Counted from the stretch's first letter, positions 21,056 to 34,891 are shown. The stretch: DNA of 64,000 nucleotides from Pratylenchus scribneri (GCA_030063045.1 JAQSEB010000111.1:186001-250000), one strand, 5' to 3'. The notes: generated from the letters alone by a model not told the origin. Numbers and translations are program-made.

Positions 21056-21658
21056 TGAATTTAAAGTGCAACCCACTTTTGTAAAATATTAAAAAATAAT
21101 AGAAAAATGAAAGAATTAAGCATCTTGAAATTAAAAAAAAACAAATTATAAAAAGAGCATAAAATGCGAACTTTGAAGTTTAATTCAAAAGCAAGCTTGA
21201 AGTGAACTTTAAAAAAAGCATCAAAAATGAGAACTTGAGGTCTAATTTAAAAGTTTGGAAAGAGGAATTGAACTGATTGAGGACAAACGAAAATCCCATA
21301 AAGCCAGCCCAGCAGCCTTGCTTCTCCTTTATTTATTTTTTCCCGAACTTTAATGTGGATCGATAATAAAACATGGAATAAAAATAGAATAAATAAAAAA
21401 TAATAAAAAATGGAATAATTTACATAAAAAAAACTAAATTTCAAAATCATTCACATCGAATGATAAAATATTTTTGAGGCATACTTTATAACTTAGTTAG
21501 CCATAATTGGTGTTTAAGGCTAAGGGTTAAATTTAGGAATTTAAACAGTTTGGATTAATAATCAGCAGTTTCCATAAATTGTTCATTAAAAATGATTTAT
21601 TGATATTGAAATACAAAAATTTAAATGATGTCTAAATTGGTTATTAAATCCATTCTCA
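21056..21658. other. Gene-free AT-rich stretch
   Basis: A-rich sequence between the duplicated segment and the glucosidase stop codon. A short minus frame near 21250-21450 has no supporting context. Nothing further is seen. Confidence 0.5.
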
Positions 21659-24600
21659 TCAATAATTCTCAGCTAAAATGGCCAAAACTAGTGCACTCCA
21701 TCCGGTGAATGGATGATTGCCACCTCCGTGTCCATCCAAATCATTATAATGTTCCCAAATGAATCCAGTTTTTGCATATTGATCGGCCATATTTTTCAAT
21801 AAATTTGTGCGCAATTCCGCATATAATCTGGCACTTTCCGCTTGATGTGGTCCTTTCAATGATGAATAATATTTGAGAGCAGTGATCGCATAATAATTGC
21901 TGAAAAAATACACAAATATTTAATTTTAATTAAACCGGTTTAAAATTGATTTTAATTAAACCGGTTTAAAATTGATTTTAATTAAACCGGTTTAAAATTG
22001 ATTTTAATTAAACCGGGTTAAATTTGATTTAATCAAACCTGTTTAAATTTGATTTTAATTAAACCGGTTTAAAATTGATTTTAATTAAACCGGTTTAAAA
22101 TTGATTTTAATTAAACCGGTTTAAAATTGATTTTAATTAAACCGGGTTAAATTTGATTTAATCAAACCTGTTTAAATTTGATTTTAATTAAACCGGTTTA
22201 AAATTTATTTAATTAAACCGGTTTAAATTTGATTTTAATTAAACCGGTTTAAAATTGATTTTAATTAAACCGGGTTAAATTTGATTTAATCAAACCTGTT
22301 TAAATTTGACTTTAATTAAACCGGTTTAAAATTGATTTAATTAAACCGGTTTAAAATTGATTTAATTAAACCGGGTTAAAAATAATTTTTAATTAAACCG
22401 GTTTAAAAATGGGTTTAAATCGTAAGACAATTGTATGGTCAGAGGGAAAAAATATTTTGTTAAATTCCTCACAGATTAATCCAAATTGGTCCCCGCCAAT
22501 AGGGCGCAGCGAATTTATCATTCCAACTTCCATAATATGGGGACCATGTGGAAATTGATCGAAGGCCAAATGGCGTCCAAAGTTGTTGTGGATCGGCCAT
22601 ATGCCCCAACAATTTGGCCAGTCTTGGCGAATTTGGGGGCAAAATGCGCATCAGAAGAGGGAATAAATTTGCATAGCCATTCACATTTTCTACCAATTTA
22701 TATTCTGGCTCAAGCAAAACGCGTCTGACCAATTCATTTTCCCCACCAACATTCATTTCGACCAAATCCACTGCGTCACTGTAAAATAAATTCAATGCCA
22801 ATTTTTATCGTCAATTTTCAATGTTTATTGTACAAATTATCAATTTAATTGCAAATTTGTATATAATTTAATTATAATCTTTTTTAAAATTTAATTATAA
22901 TTTAATAAAATTTATACAATTTATAATTCAATTATATTATAAATCTAATTGTAATTTAATTTGGTTATTATATTTAATTGAAAATTTTTAATTTAAATAC
23001 AATTTTATTTAATTTTATAAATTTTTTGGCAATTTTTTTACAAACTTTAATCAATCTTTTTTGATACAATTTTGTTAGTTAATTTCATGCATAATAAAAT
23101 TCTAAATAAATAGCAACATTTTTATAATATTAATACTAAAAACCATTTCAATCCAAATTTTCATAAATATTCCAATTCCCATTTGAACCTGTGCAATCCA
23201 AAATCGCAATATTGTTGTGCCCTTTCCGACCAATGCAATTTGTCCATTTGGCCAATATCATTCAAATGGGCGGCCTCTTTCCTAATTTTTGGCAAAAATT
23301 CCACATCCTCTGCAAATTCTGCCAAATTTTCCAACACGGATGAGGCCATTGCCATCCAAGCCAACAAATCAATATGATATTCCCCTTCGGTTGGATGTGA
23401 GGCCCGAGGATAATCATCCAATCCACTGTCCAGTGCTCCAGGATTCAACATGAATTTGGTGGTCCCATTTCGGCCATGCCATCGAAAAGTGCCCAACAAT
23501 GGTCCTTTTTGACTTTCACGAAGCCAAATATACAATTGCTTCATCCTTGGATATAATCGCTTCAATTGGACAGAATATTGTTGTGTCCTCTAAATTAAAT
23601 ATTGAAAAATTTAAATTTGTGAAAAAATACTAAAAAGAGTGAAAAGAGTATTGAAATTATCGAAAGACAAATTATTTGGTGATTTTTCCTAAAATCTAGA
23701 GCCTTAAATTTACTATCATTTGATTGATCGCTTTAATATGCACCATTTAATAATAATTTTGCATAAGTTTAATCAATTTTAATTAGTCTTAAAAAAATTG
23801 AAAAAACATTTGAATGGTTTATCACCCACAAAGTATTGAAAGTTTGGGGGACTAGAACAAACCATTAAACCACTATAATTCTATTATGTACTTTTTTCGA
23901 CATATTTCAATTTCTTTCCATGATTAAATATTATTCTTAAAATATCTCTCCACCGCATATTAATTAATTCCTTTACCTCATCATTGGCCATGAATTCGCG
24001 CAAAACCAGGAAAAATGTTGGAGGATTTGCGACCCAATCCTCTTGGGTAATAAAATCTGCCGGAATTCTAGCCTCCGCTTCCGAGCCTAGAGCAATTTCG
24101 CGTGGAATCCATCCATCAATGTTCATCAAATCCAAATATGTGCCAATGATTTCCAAACTCAATGAAGGGTCAAATTTATGGATTAGCAAATTGTGATGGC
24201 CCTAAATGGAATAATTCATATTTTCTAATATTTTAATCGATTGAGATAGGCTAAATTTTGTACTTGTTATAATAACTATTTAGGATTAAATTCAATGATT
24301 TTGTTATAAAATTAAGAAGAAAACTGTTGCCTATTTAATAAAAGATATTTTCAAAATTTATTAAATTGCTTCAGAATTGCTGAACTAATGCTTAAAAAAA
24401 TAATTGAAAAATTCGCCATTCCGTAGTAAAGGTCATTTTGAAATTTTTTAAAGACACAATTTCAATTAATTAAATTATTAAAAAGTTCAATTCGTTCATT
24501 TTATTACCATAACCACAAGAAATATTAAGGATTTCAGGCAAGTTAACTATAAAATAATTATTATTATAGACCATTTTAAAAATTAAATTTTATTTATACA

Positions 24601-26599
24601 TTTTTCAGATTTTAAATACCGTATATACTCTTTTAATTCCCCCTTTGGAATTTTGAACCAAGAAAAAATTAAGAAAATTAAAGGTCTTATTACAGTTTTG
24701 GACATTTTTAAAAAAATTATAGTGGATTTTTAAAGAGTTTTAGGGAATTAAAAAAATGCAATAATCACCATGTGCCTGTGAGAGGAGGGAGCTATGTTGT
24801 GTCCTCAAAATGAATATTATTAGAGTGTGAGGAATTAAAAGCATATATACGGTAATTGAAAAATTAGTCTGTTCTTTAATCTGATACTAAAATCACCTAA
24901 TTTGTTTCAGTCTTGTTGAATTATTTAATATGTTGACAAATTTGGCTATTCCAGGTGGATTTACCTCATCCCAGAGGAAGCCTCGGGGAAAACCAGTTCT
25001 CGATGGAACAGCGGAAATGAGTGAATTTGGGCCATAAACTTTGGTGGAAAATGGCGGATCGAATTTGGCCGAACGAATTCGCATATTTCCGTGCCAAACG
25101 CCAATGCCCCCAAGCAAATTGGAAAGTGCGGCTTGGCCCATTTTATGATAAATTGGTGGATAATTTTTCTGAAATGATTTAATATTATTAGAAAAATTTT
25201 ATATTTTCTTACGGAAATTAGAAATGCCGCCTCAAATTGTGTCTCAAAAATGGCCTCCTTCTCTTTGAATCCATTTTCAAAATTTGATGGCACCAAATCG
25301 CCCTCTTTTTCAAATGAAATATCCAAAACATTATTTCCTAAAAAATAAATAAAATTAAATTAATTCCCTATTTTAATTTCCACACCTTTAATATTTATTT
25401 GCAATGCAATAAAATTTGGTTTTTCTCCTCCCTTTTCGTTGTTTTCAAATGCATAATTTCCATTTGGTTGCATTTTCAATTTTGATTTGAATATTTCCCC
25501 AATTTTTGCCATATCCAAAAATGGCTCAAAATTCAATGCCAATTTTGAAATGTCCACATTTTCTTCATTCATTCGAATTTTCATTGCAAATTTGCCCCCA
25601 ACCGCCGGACTTTGTCCATTCAAAAAATTAATTTCCCCAGTTTTGTCAAATGAATTTTCGGTGTTTTCGAGGGAGGAGACGATGTCTTGCAAGGTGAAAT
25701 AAAGAATCAAAGCTTTAGGGCCATTTTCCCAATTTGTGCGACTCAAATTCAGACGGGTCATCCATGAACTCGAACCAAAATTGAACCTATAAAAATTAAA
25801 AATAATGTGTATATTGCATAAATTAATATTTTTAATTAATTATTTTTTAATTAATTTAATTTTTTTTAAATTAATTATTTTTTTTAATTATTTTTATTAA
25901 TTTATTTTATTTTTAAATTAATTAATTTATTTTTTAAATTAATTTTATTTTTTAATTAATTTATTTTTTGAATTAATTTATTTTACCCACCAATCTGTGG
26001 TCATTTCCAAATCGTCGTCAACAATTTGTTGAGAGCCAAAACTGCGTCCCTTTAAAAATAATTAAAATTCAAATAAATTAATAACAATTAATTAAAAAAT
26101 ATTAATTAATTCATTTTTAATATTTCATTAATATTACGTTATGTTTATGCCACATAAAAACAATGTCATCCTCTGCAATTTCACAAATATATTCACCACA
26201 AAATATAATTTTAATTTTAACCATGCATTGCCCAATGGCGTAATCCAATTTGTTGTGACTTTTCCCTTTGCTGATACCACATTATGCCGAACATTGGCGA
26301 ATCCGGGCGGCGATTTTTCAGACTCAAATTTTATTAAAAATTGAATAAAATTTTAAAATTAAGGAAGGAACCCAAAATAACATTGAGGCCTATAAGTGGA
26401 CCATGAAGTCTAGCACAAAAATAAAATATGAATTAATTTAAAATTGACCAACTTCATTGAAAATTGTTGAATCCACGGCCAATGACAAATTCGATTTTTG
26501 GCTTGGATCCGAAATTTGATTGATTCCATCAACATTTAATGGATTTGATGATAAAAAGGTCAATTGGATTAATAAAAGAATTGAAATGAAAATTAACAT
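21659..26599 (-). CDS. mogs-1: Mannosyl-oligosaccharide glucosidase (ER glucosidase I, GH63)
   Basis: ER enzyme that removes the terminal alpha-1,2-glucose from the newly transferred N-glycan, the first step of glycoprotein processing. The ATG at 26599 starts a hydrophobic leader (MLIFISILLLIQLTFLSS), a signal peptide or anchor. Family landmarks in order: GGIGVWHGNMRIRSAKF, SRTGFPRGFLWDE, LDLMNIDGWIPREIALGSEA, ALDSGLDDYPRASHPTEGEY (GH63 general-acid Asp region), EYKLVENVNGYANLFPLLMR, SPYYGSWNDKFAAPYWRGPI, and the C-terminal GFIWEHYNDLDGHGGGNHPF with FTGWSALVLAIL (catalytic-base Glu region). The known catalytic-site surroundings are intact, so it should be active. Roughly ten exons; introns carry a palindromic minisatellite (21936-22420) and a MITE (24619-24852). 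The symbol follows the C. elegans orthologue. Confidence 0.93.
21936..22420. repeat. Palindromic 26-bp minisatellite in a glucosidase I intron
   Basis: About 18 copies of a unit centred on the perfect palindrome TTAAACCGGTTTAA, joined by AATTGATTTTAA. Variant units (AAACCGGGTTAA, AAACCTGTTTAA) recur in the same order three times, showing block duplication. It lies between the last two exons. Confidence 0.93.
24619..24852. mobile_element. TA-flanked inverted-repeat MITE (family 1, copy B)
   Basis: 234 bp between TA dinucleotides. The left end CCGTATATACTCTTTTAATT is inverted on the right as AATTAAAAGCATATATACGG. Located in a glucosidase I intron. Confidence 0.75.
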
Positions 26600-27288
26600 T
26601 TTTTTCCTTTAAAATTAAATAAAAATTATATGAGAGAAAATTCATTTTTTCATCAAAATTGTTTAATTTTCTTGGAAATATAATTTTTGTTTAATTTTGA
26701 ATAAAAATAAATTTTTCCATGCATTGATAAAAACGATTAAATCACATTTTCCAAAGGACACTCCTTAAAATTTGATGATAAAAATGTGTTTAAATTTATG
26801 GCCATGTTCCGGTTATAAAGCAAATATGCAGGAGGAATTGAATCAACTAAAATAAAAACAAGGAGAAAGAAGGGCTAGGGCTTTATTTCATTCTCGTGCT
26901 AATTTTTGTGTTTTCTTTCAAATGTTTTAATCTTTTAAGTAAATAAATACTAGATTATTTTCAATGAAATAATTTTTAGGCTAATAATGCACTTTTTAAA
27001 AATTCTCCCCAAGAGGATTAGAAATCAAGAAAAAATTAATTTTCAGCGAAATTTTTATTCTAAAATATATTAAAGTTTAATTAATATTCAATGAATGAGT
27101 GAAAGTGAAATAAATGAGAAATCAAGGCACAAAAAAATAATAAGAAATTATAATAATAATGAGGTCAAGGGAGGATCAAGGCACATAAAATTGGATAAAT
27201 TAATTAAGATGAATAAATATGAATATTTTTAATTGTTTTAATTAATTCTCAATTGTCATTAATTCTTCCTTCTTCTCATCCATTCAAT
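26600..27288. other. Intergenic region upstream of glucosidase I
   Basis: Promoter side of the glucosidase gene and 3' side of the AP-2 gene, both on the minus strand. AT-rich; no ORF or repeat stands out. Confidence 0.5.
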
Positions 27289-30200
27289 TCAATTGTTTCC
27301 CGATGTAAGGTTGCCACTATTGTTCTTCATATTTTTGACCAATTCCAGCAGCGAATTTGCACTAATCTAATAAATTAAATATATTAGTTACAGTTAATTC
27401 TAGGAATTAGCTGGAAATTCTAAATAATTCTGGGAATCTTGACTTCTAGGCAACCAAGAGACTTGATTTTTATACTAGCACTAGCCATATCCCTCCTAGC
27501 CCCTAAATCCATGTTCCTTAGTTAGCCTAGCCCTATCTCTAATTAAACCGGTTTAAAAACTCGAAATTTCACTTGACAATAACTTTGGTTAAAATTTTCA
27601 AATCATTTAAAAATTGAAATTCCATAGACTAATCGACCAGGCCGAGTCGAAAGAGCCTATTCTCAAGTCTGTAAGATGTCTAGAATCCAAGATTCACGAA
27701 ATTATTGACTAGCCCAGCTCTTAGGTTGTCTCTGGGAATAGTCTCAATTCCAGGAATTATCAACATATTCCTTCACATTTCAAATTCATTTTCCCTTCCC
27801 TTTCATTTTCTTACTTGCTCATCATTTTGTTGTTGGGATGTGCCGGCGGCCATAAATCCACTCGATGATGATTGCCCATTTTCGGTGTCATCCCCGCTTT
27901 GATGAATTCGTTCAAAATGGCCAAAAACTTTGAGCATTGTTTCCCAGCAAATTAGCACTGCTCGATTGCCAAAACAATGAGACAACTTTGAAGGGAAAAA
28001 GGGGAGAAAATGATTAATTGATTGGGGAAATTTAAAAATGAATTCCACTCTTGCGAATCGCTTGAATTGGTCCAACGTTTGTGGGGTCAATTGTTGATGG
28101 TCATCGGCAACATTTGGCCCAAACATTGTTGTGTCCAATTGAAGAGTTTCCTGGCCAATGGATTGTTCCACAATGGAAATGGCCGATCGCAATAATTCCC
28201 TAATAAATTCGGAAATAATTAAATTTTATGTGAATTTTGCCTAACATTGTGCTCTTCACGTCCTCCAATTTTTGTTTCCGTTGTTCCGGCGATGAATGCA
28301 ACATTGATCGACGGCTTAATTCCACTGCCAATTGATGGTGGGGGAATCCATTATGCGGGTCATTTGCAATTTTGCCAAAATCCTCGGCCAATTGAAGTGC
28401 TTCCCCTGTGGGTTAAAAATGAATATTTAATTTTGGAACATAAACAAAATGGTCTATTTATGATGTGACAGAGAAGTCGGATTAATTTATAGAGGATTTT
28501 ATTTTGGGATAAAATTAACTAAAACAATTTCTAAAATAATTTGCCGATGTTGGATATTTCCAAGTTGCCGAAAATAATTTTAATTAAACAAACAGTATTT
28601 TGGTCAAATTTTGGTTAAAATCAAAATAATAATCAATGTTTTGGTACTTTCTAATTATCTGTGCTCAAATGTAAAAAATTTTTTGAGATTTTTATTCTAT
28701 TACTAATATTTGATTGTAAAACAATGAAAAAAAAACATGATTTTAGGTGATTTTTGAGTTGACCAATTTTGGAAGTAATTTTGGTAGGTGGGAATCTGAT
28801 GAGCATAGATAATTAAGAAGTACCAATATTTTTGATATCATTTTTTAGTTAATTTCATGGCTAATAAATATTATAAATTAATCAAGCAGCTTATCAACAT
28901 CAACAATAGATTATTTCATTCCTAATTGTATTAAAAATTTTATTTACTTTCACAAAGTGTTGTGTAGGTGGTCACTTGACTGGATTTGCGTTTCCCAGTC
29001 TGCAATTCCAGTCCACAATCATATTCGGCCAATTGTTGGCGCAATTTACTGCCTCCATCCTTGTTTTTGGCTCTAATATTAAAAATTAAAAAGAAAATTG
29101 GCCCAATGTCCCACCTTCGCAAAATGCCACTCAAATATGAGGTGTTCAGGCATTCCGGAATGCTCAAACGGCGATGAATTTCGGCCAAACTGATTGGATA
29201 TTTTTTGTTATTATTCAAAAGGGACAGCCGAGCAGGTACCTAAATTAATTAAATTATTTATTTATTCAATAATTATGTGGCCATACGGGATTTCCGAACA
29301 TAATTTCCTCCAAATTTGCAAATTGTTTTTGTCCATTTTGCAGAATTTGACGAATGTACGGTGAAAATTTTGCAGCTAAAAATGAATTCATTTTAAATAA
29401 TATTTAATATTTGTTCTGACCAGCCAAAGTAATTTGTTGATCATTTTTCTTGGCAATCGACAAATTCGGTGCGGATGATGAACCACTAATTGAACTTTCA
29501 TCTGTGCCTCCACCGCTGCTGCTGCTACTTTCATTCGTATTCTTCAAATTTGTCAATGCTAAAAAATATTCGTTTAATTAATTCATTGTTTTTATTATAT
29601 ATTTCATTATTTTTTGCCTTATTTATAAAATATAATTTTGTTGTATTTTCTCATCAGGAAAATGAAAATAGCTAAATCGGATTATACATAAAAATATGAA
29701 AAAAATGATGAAGGATAAAGTAAAGAGGAATATTATTAGATTAATTTAATTTGAGAAAATATACGGTATTTGTAAGATTTGATTTTTTATGTGTTTCATT
29801 CCGGAAAGTTTTTATTTCTAAATTTTATGGTTTCACTCCGAAAAGTTTTTATTCTAATTTTTTTATATTTCATTCCAGAAAACAATTCCCATTTATTTTA
29901 AATACAGTACACCTTTCTCTCACTAAATCAAACTAATTCCCCTTATCTTTAATCCCCCATAATCAATTTATTTTAATTCTATAATTTTGTATTTTTGTAA
30001 GTTTACGCCATAATATTATATTTGTATGTACCCTTTAGTTCGGTGCATTCTATGCCCAGTCCACTGTCGCGTCTAAAAAATAATTGTGAATGAATTGAAT
30101 GAATTTTATTTATTAAATTACCGCAAACTGCTTGAATTAAATGATGGCAATGTGGACTAAATAAAAAATATTAAAAATTATATACTATTATCAATAAATT

Positions 30201-31564
30201 TTGCCTGATTCGGATGCATAAATGGATTGGAATAATTGTTGGCATTTGGCGAAATCCCAAAAGGCATCAACTTTAAATTGTAAAATAATAAATAATTATT
30301 CAAATTTATATTTTTTCACCTGATGTTGTGCCGAATATGCGGAAGAATGCAACTGGGATTGAGGCTGATGCTGGATTTGAGGGAGAGAGAATGGGGCAGA
30401 TCCATAAACTTGACTGAATGGCGGCGGCATTTGGGCAATTGCCGACGATCCAATCATTGAAGGGGGGACTATGATAAAATAGAAATAAATTTTAAAATAA
30501 ATTTAAAAATATCTACCGCCACAATATTGTTGAAAATTTCGAAGAACATTGCTGGCCCTTGGATTGGCATAAATATTGCCGGCCAACATTGGAGTGGAAT
30601 GGGCCAATGGGGTGGAGGGCATATGCTAGAAATGATATAAAATATTAAAATGGATTATATTTTGAGTATGATTTACCGAAGTATATGGTGAATTGGGCAC
30701 CATATATTTTTGTAAAGGTGTCATTTCTTTGACTATTGCCTCATGCTGTTGGCCATGGCCACTAGCATTGTTCCCTTGCCTTTGTTCAACAATATTATTG
30801 CCCATTTGGCCATTATTTTGACGCTGATTGGTGGGTTGTTGGATGGGCGAATTTTCGGGTGAACTGCCTTCGTCCGTCCTTTGGGGGAAATGATTCAATT
30901 TACCTTATTTATTCTATTAATAGCCCCGTCTCTATTAGAAGCCACCCTTCTATTTGGAGAACCCTCTGAAATTTAGTAGCCCCCGGGCCATAAATAGAAG
31001 AAATACAGTAATAGAAGAAATATGGTAATTATATTTTTCGTCTCCTACTTGGAAGATGATCGTCCACTATTCTCCTCATCCTCTTCTTCTTCGTCATCCT
31101 CCTCTTCCGCATTTTCATTATGCCCTCCTTGATTTTGTGTTTCCTCCTCTTCATCTGGCATTGGAGGATCTGTGCCAGACTCCAAACCAATTCGGGCCCG
31201 TTTTGTCATCAAATTCTCCTTTAAATTACAGTCAAAATATTCAAATTCCCTTCTCTATTTTATTACTTTATCCTCGGCATTTCGCCCATCTCCACCATCC
31301 AATTGCCTTTTCAATGTGCCAACATTGCCAGCCGATGACCCAAACATTGGCGGTGTTTGTGCCATAAATTGTTGCTGTTGATTTGTCATTGGCATTCCAC
31401 CAATCCATCGTTGCTATTTTTGGGCAAATTAATTTTATTTTTGTCATTTAATTCACCTGCTGCTGCTCAATTTGCCCTCCATTCCCTGCATAATTTTGTT
31501 GATATTGTTGCTGACCATCCATTTGAGAAATTGGAAATCCAAATGAATTATTTTGATGATACAT
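27289..31564 (-). CDS. AP-2 family transcription factor
   Basis: Sequence-specific dimeric nuclear regulator (TFAP2/APTF family). The ATG at 31564 begins MYHQNNSFGFPISQMDG. The long N-terminal half is Gln/Pro/Ser/Asn-rich and disordered, with an acidic stretch near 31060-31120 (EEDDEEEEDEENSG), and stands where the activation domain lies. The conserved half follows: KFSPYIRQILQNGQKQFANL, then ARLSLLNNNKKYPISLAEIH, RRLSIPECLNTSYLSGILRR, AKNKDGGSKLRQQLAEYDCG and GKRKSSQVTTYTTLCE. These are the AP-2 basic region and the start of the helix-span-helix, which continues through LAEDFGKIANDPHNGFPHHQ and HCFGNRAVLICWETMLKVFG. The protein ends SGNLTSGNN at 27289. More than a dozen exons. Introns hold a MITE (30903-31025) and an element-like stretch (27380-27770). 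Nematodes have several aptf paralogues; I cannot say which this is. Confidence 0.93.
27380..27770. repeat. Element-like insertion in the last AP-2 intron
   Basis: Less AT-rich than its surroundings. Shares ordered words with 1060-1580 (for example a TCTGTAAGATGTCTAGAA segment against TCTGTCCGATGCCTAGAA, CTAGCACTAGCC-type strings and a central AAACCGGTTTA). Probably a diverged copy of the same dispersed element. No coding. Confidence 0.5.
30903..31025. mobile_element. TA-flanked inverted-repeat MITE (family 1, copy C) in an AP-2 intron
   Basis: Left end CCTTATTTATTCTATTA and right end ATAGAAGAAATATGG are inverted relatives of copy A. The core words TCTCTATTAGAAGCC and CCCCGGGCC are shared. 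TA lies on both sides. More diverged than copy A. Confidence 0.65.
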
Positions 31565-33936
31565 TTTTGATTATTTTCAACTTAAATTTGCAAAAAAAAA
31601 ATTAACGCCCAATTGATGACCTCCTTTTTCCCCTCCTTCATCTTCAACAAATTGGCATGATTTGCGCCAAAAATTAATGAATGAAAGAAGGAGGCCGAAT
31701 GTTTGATTTGGAAATTGGAAGGAATTATTTCGGAAGCGAAATTCGCAGTCGTAAAATAATATTTAACCCATTCATAAATAAAAGAAATCGCCACTAATTT
31801 ACTCCTCAAACTCATTCTCACATTGTAAATCATTCTTTTTATGCGTTTTATGAACTCCAATTCCCCACTTTTATTTTGAAAAATGTTGATTTTGATGTGG
31901 GAAATTGCCTTCCTAAAAAGGAATTTTTTATTTGAATTTTTAATGAATTTTGAATGAATTTGGCAAAAAAAATATTAAGTAAATTTGGGTTACAAATTTT
32001 TGGAAAAGAATGGAAAAAATTGGGACATTTCGCTTTTGAAATGAATTAATCAGCCTTGATAATCTGATTTGAAGGAAGGGAGAAAATGAAAGAATGACCC
32101 TCATTTTTGTGCCCATTTTGATTGAACAATGATTGAGGACGGGATAACAATTTGAAAAAATGAATTAACAAAACAATTCAAAATTGATTAATTGCGATTG
32201 TTTCAATAAAGAATGATCTGATTGAAATTTGCCAATGGCAAAGTTCATATATAAAATAAAATATGGCACATTAAATTATTTATTTAGTTAACTTTTGACC
32301 AATAAGTGTTTGATCAAATTTTTGAATGGTCTGCTGGGGCCCCAAGGGAATTGACATTTCGAAGCTTTTTAATGTCCAAAATCATATCCGATATTTCCCA
32401 TTTTTCTTAACAATGAAATTGAATGAAATAAATTAGCTAATTCATCCGGGTCCAGATTTTTTTGATTCAACTGGGGAACGGAACAGGTAAACCCCCTTTG
32501 GTCATTTGGTATAGGTTTAAGGTCTATCTCGCATATCCCTAACCCTAATCCCCTATGGTGGGACTGTTCATTTTTTTAAAAAAAAGTTTGAGCGCAAATA
32601 ATTAAAAAGTATCCTAAATTATTGCCAAAAACCAAACTAATCCTATTCGAAAATTATAAGAAATTTATTTGGGGCAAATCAGCCAATGGTAAAATAAAAA
32701 AAAAGAATGGACAATAAAGTTGTGGTGCAGTTTGAGGAGGAAATGGAAATAGGCGTGATGGGCGGTTTGTCCGCCAATTTTCCCTCATCCACGCCATAAA
32801 TTCCCCTCTTTTTGCCTCCTTTTGTGCTTGACGGAAATATTTGAATTCAGTGGCCGACCCCAAGGCATTGAAAAAGCGCAAAATGGACTTGGGGAAACTG
32901 TAGGATTCAAATTATTTGGGAAATTGCGGGGAAACAATTGGATAATTGTAGGATAAGAGGGGGGATGACCTCATTTGACCTTTTGAATTTAAAAAAGGAA
33001 GCAGATAGAAAATAAAACAAGAAAAATTAAATATTCAATAATTATTTAAGTAAAGTACTATATATTTAGTTTTTCAATTAGATTATTATCTTATTTTATT
33101 TGAATATCATGAAATGCAATGAATCATCGGATTTAATTTTGAGTCCATTGGTCACCATTTTAACACTTTCTTAATATCCATTATTTGCCTTTATAAAAAT
33201 ATTTTACATTCGTGGGAATGTTCGTACTGATTGTGTCCCATTTGAAAGAGGTGAAAATGAAAATGCGTAAAGAATCATTAATCATTATAATAAATAGAAA
33301 TAAATTTAACATTATCTTTGTATATATTTTTAATTTCTATATTTATTTTACTCATTTTAGAAATTTCCATGTTTAAGAAAAAATTTGATTATTTTAGTCC
33401 TTTTTGTTTGCCATTTTACTTTCGTTCATAATTCAATAATTTAATATGAGATTTCTTCATTAAATACCAATAATAATAATAAGTGTAAATTTTTACTCAT
33501 GTCAATCCAAAATAGATAAAATATTGTGAGATTCGTCTATCTTCTTCAATCCCTTATAAATAATAACACTAACCCAGACCTAATGAATAATAAATTCGCT
33601 CCATCGGCGAGGATATCAATTTGACTTCGCTTAAGCATGAATGCAGTTTTATTCGCCAGTTTAAACTTTCAAACCATATCACATCTTTTATTCTGTATAC
33701 CCCCGCCCCTTTACGATGGCATTGCGGATAACCTTGATTCTATTCCATATATATTTACTTTATTTAAGTATAGTGGTCCATTCCAATTGCACCAATATAC
33801 TCATCTCTAATTGTTTTGTATATTTATTATTCCAAGAAAATCAAAGTTCAATAATTCCACTCCATATTGAATAAAACATTTTTTTAATAATATTTTGATT
33901 AAAATTAATTAAAATTCTATTATAATCAAAACAAAT
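31565..33936. other. Intergenic region upstream of AP-2
   Basis: Promoter side of the AP-2 gene and start side of the plus-strand secreted gene at 33937. A minus frame at 32654-32900 (reads LRFFNALGSATEFKYFRQAQ, KEAKRGEFMAWMRENWRTN) has gene-like composition and an upstream TACAG acceptor. It could be a lone or 5' exon, but I cannot attach it to anything. 32440-32620 is less AT-rich and contains CCCTAACCCTAATCCCC, possibly a worn element. Confidence 0.4.
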
Positions 33937-34891
33937 ATGCTGAATTTAATTCTTTTACTCATTAATTTAATTTGCTTTCTTTGTTCATGTGCACCTTTGG
34001 ATAATAATGAATTGATAACCATAAAAAAAATAAATCATCAAAACAATATTGATGGTAAATTTATGCTCAAGAATAAAATTTAAAATCATTCTTGAAAAGA
34101 ACAATGCTTGGAAACAATGGATGTGGAATTTTCCTTCCCTGAAGAACAAATTAGAACGAAACGGCAAATTCAGCCACTAAATTATAGGCCCATCGATTAT
34201 TGGCCCGAAAATAATAAAATTAATATGAGCATTTGCTACTTTGGAAGGTGAGTAATTTTTTCATGGTGAAAGCAATAAAACTGATTTCGGCGCTCTCTAA
34301 ATGAAGGCTTATTAGAGGAATAAAGAAAATCCAATTGAAATAAAATCGTAGAATTAATTTTGTTTACATTACAGAGTTTATCAATTGTTGCTCACGAAGA
34401 AGGAAAAAAGAGAAAAAGTGGACTTTGGAGTTTTACTATACACAGACAATAATGTTACAGATTCAGACTGGAAAATACCAAACATTTTTGGTCATTTGAC
34501 AGCAGGTAAAATTAAAAAAAAAGCTTATTGTAAAATTAATGTTTTAATTATTCAAGAACCCAATTCTGAATGCCAATTAGGATTTTACGGTGTTTTGGAG
34601 AAGGGAATTTTATTGGGCACTATTTACAATAAAGAAATGTGCCAAAAATTAATTGATCAGCAAATCAGAAAGGCAACAAAGGAATTTAGTGCAAATCTTC
34701 TTGTCCAACATCATCAGCAGATATTTACAAATGAAAGAACAAAAAATGCCATCGCCAATAACGATGCTGATGGCAAAATCAAAGAAGTGAAATGGTCAAA
34801 TAAAAATGATGAATTCAAAAAAGATACTGGCCTATCACATTCATCATCTACCCATTTTCATTCTTTCATTGTTGATGAGCCATATTACTAA
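33937..34891 (+). CDS. Secreted protein of unknown function with a dibasic cleavage site
   Basis: Three exons. The first encodes a clear signal peptide (MLNLILLLINLICFLCSC) and a short pro-like segment. The second reads CLETMDVEFSFPEEQ then RTKRQIQPLNYRPIDYWPEN; TKR before Q is a good proprotein-convertase site. The third (from about 34377) is the main domain with FGVLLYTDNNVTDSDWKIPN, CKINVLIIQEPNSECQLGFY and ILLGTIYNKEMCQKLIDQQI. It ends in a His/Ser/Asn-rich tail (LLVQHHQQIF, SHSSSTHFHSFIVDEPYY). Five cysteines, no other membrane segment, no recognised family. It converges tail-to-tail with the metalloprotease gene, leaving about 170 bp between stops. Confidence 0.7.

Noticed and set aside
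21936..22420. CRISPR-like array (regular repeats in an intron); also 49985-50470
   Set aside because: No unique spacers: the whole unit repeats, and the context is a nematode intron. These are minisatellites.
32654..32881. Independent gene on the minus strand upstream of AP-2
   Set aside because: Gene-like composition but only one isolated block with a possible acceptor and no donor or partner exon; kept only as a remark in the intergenic entry.
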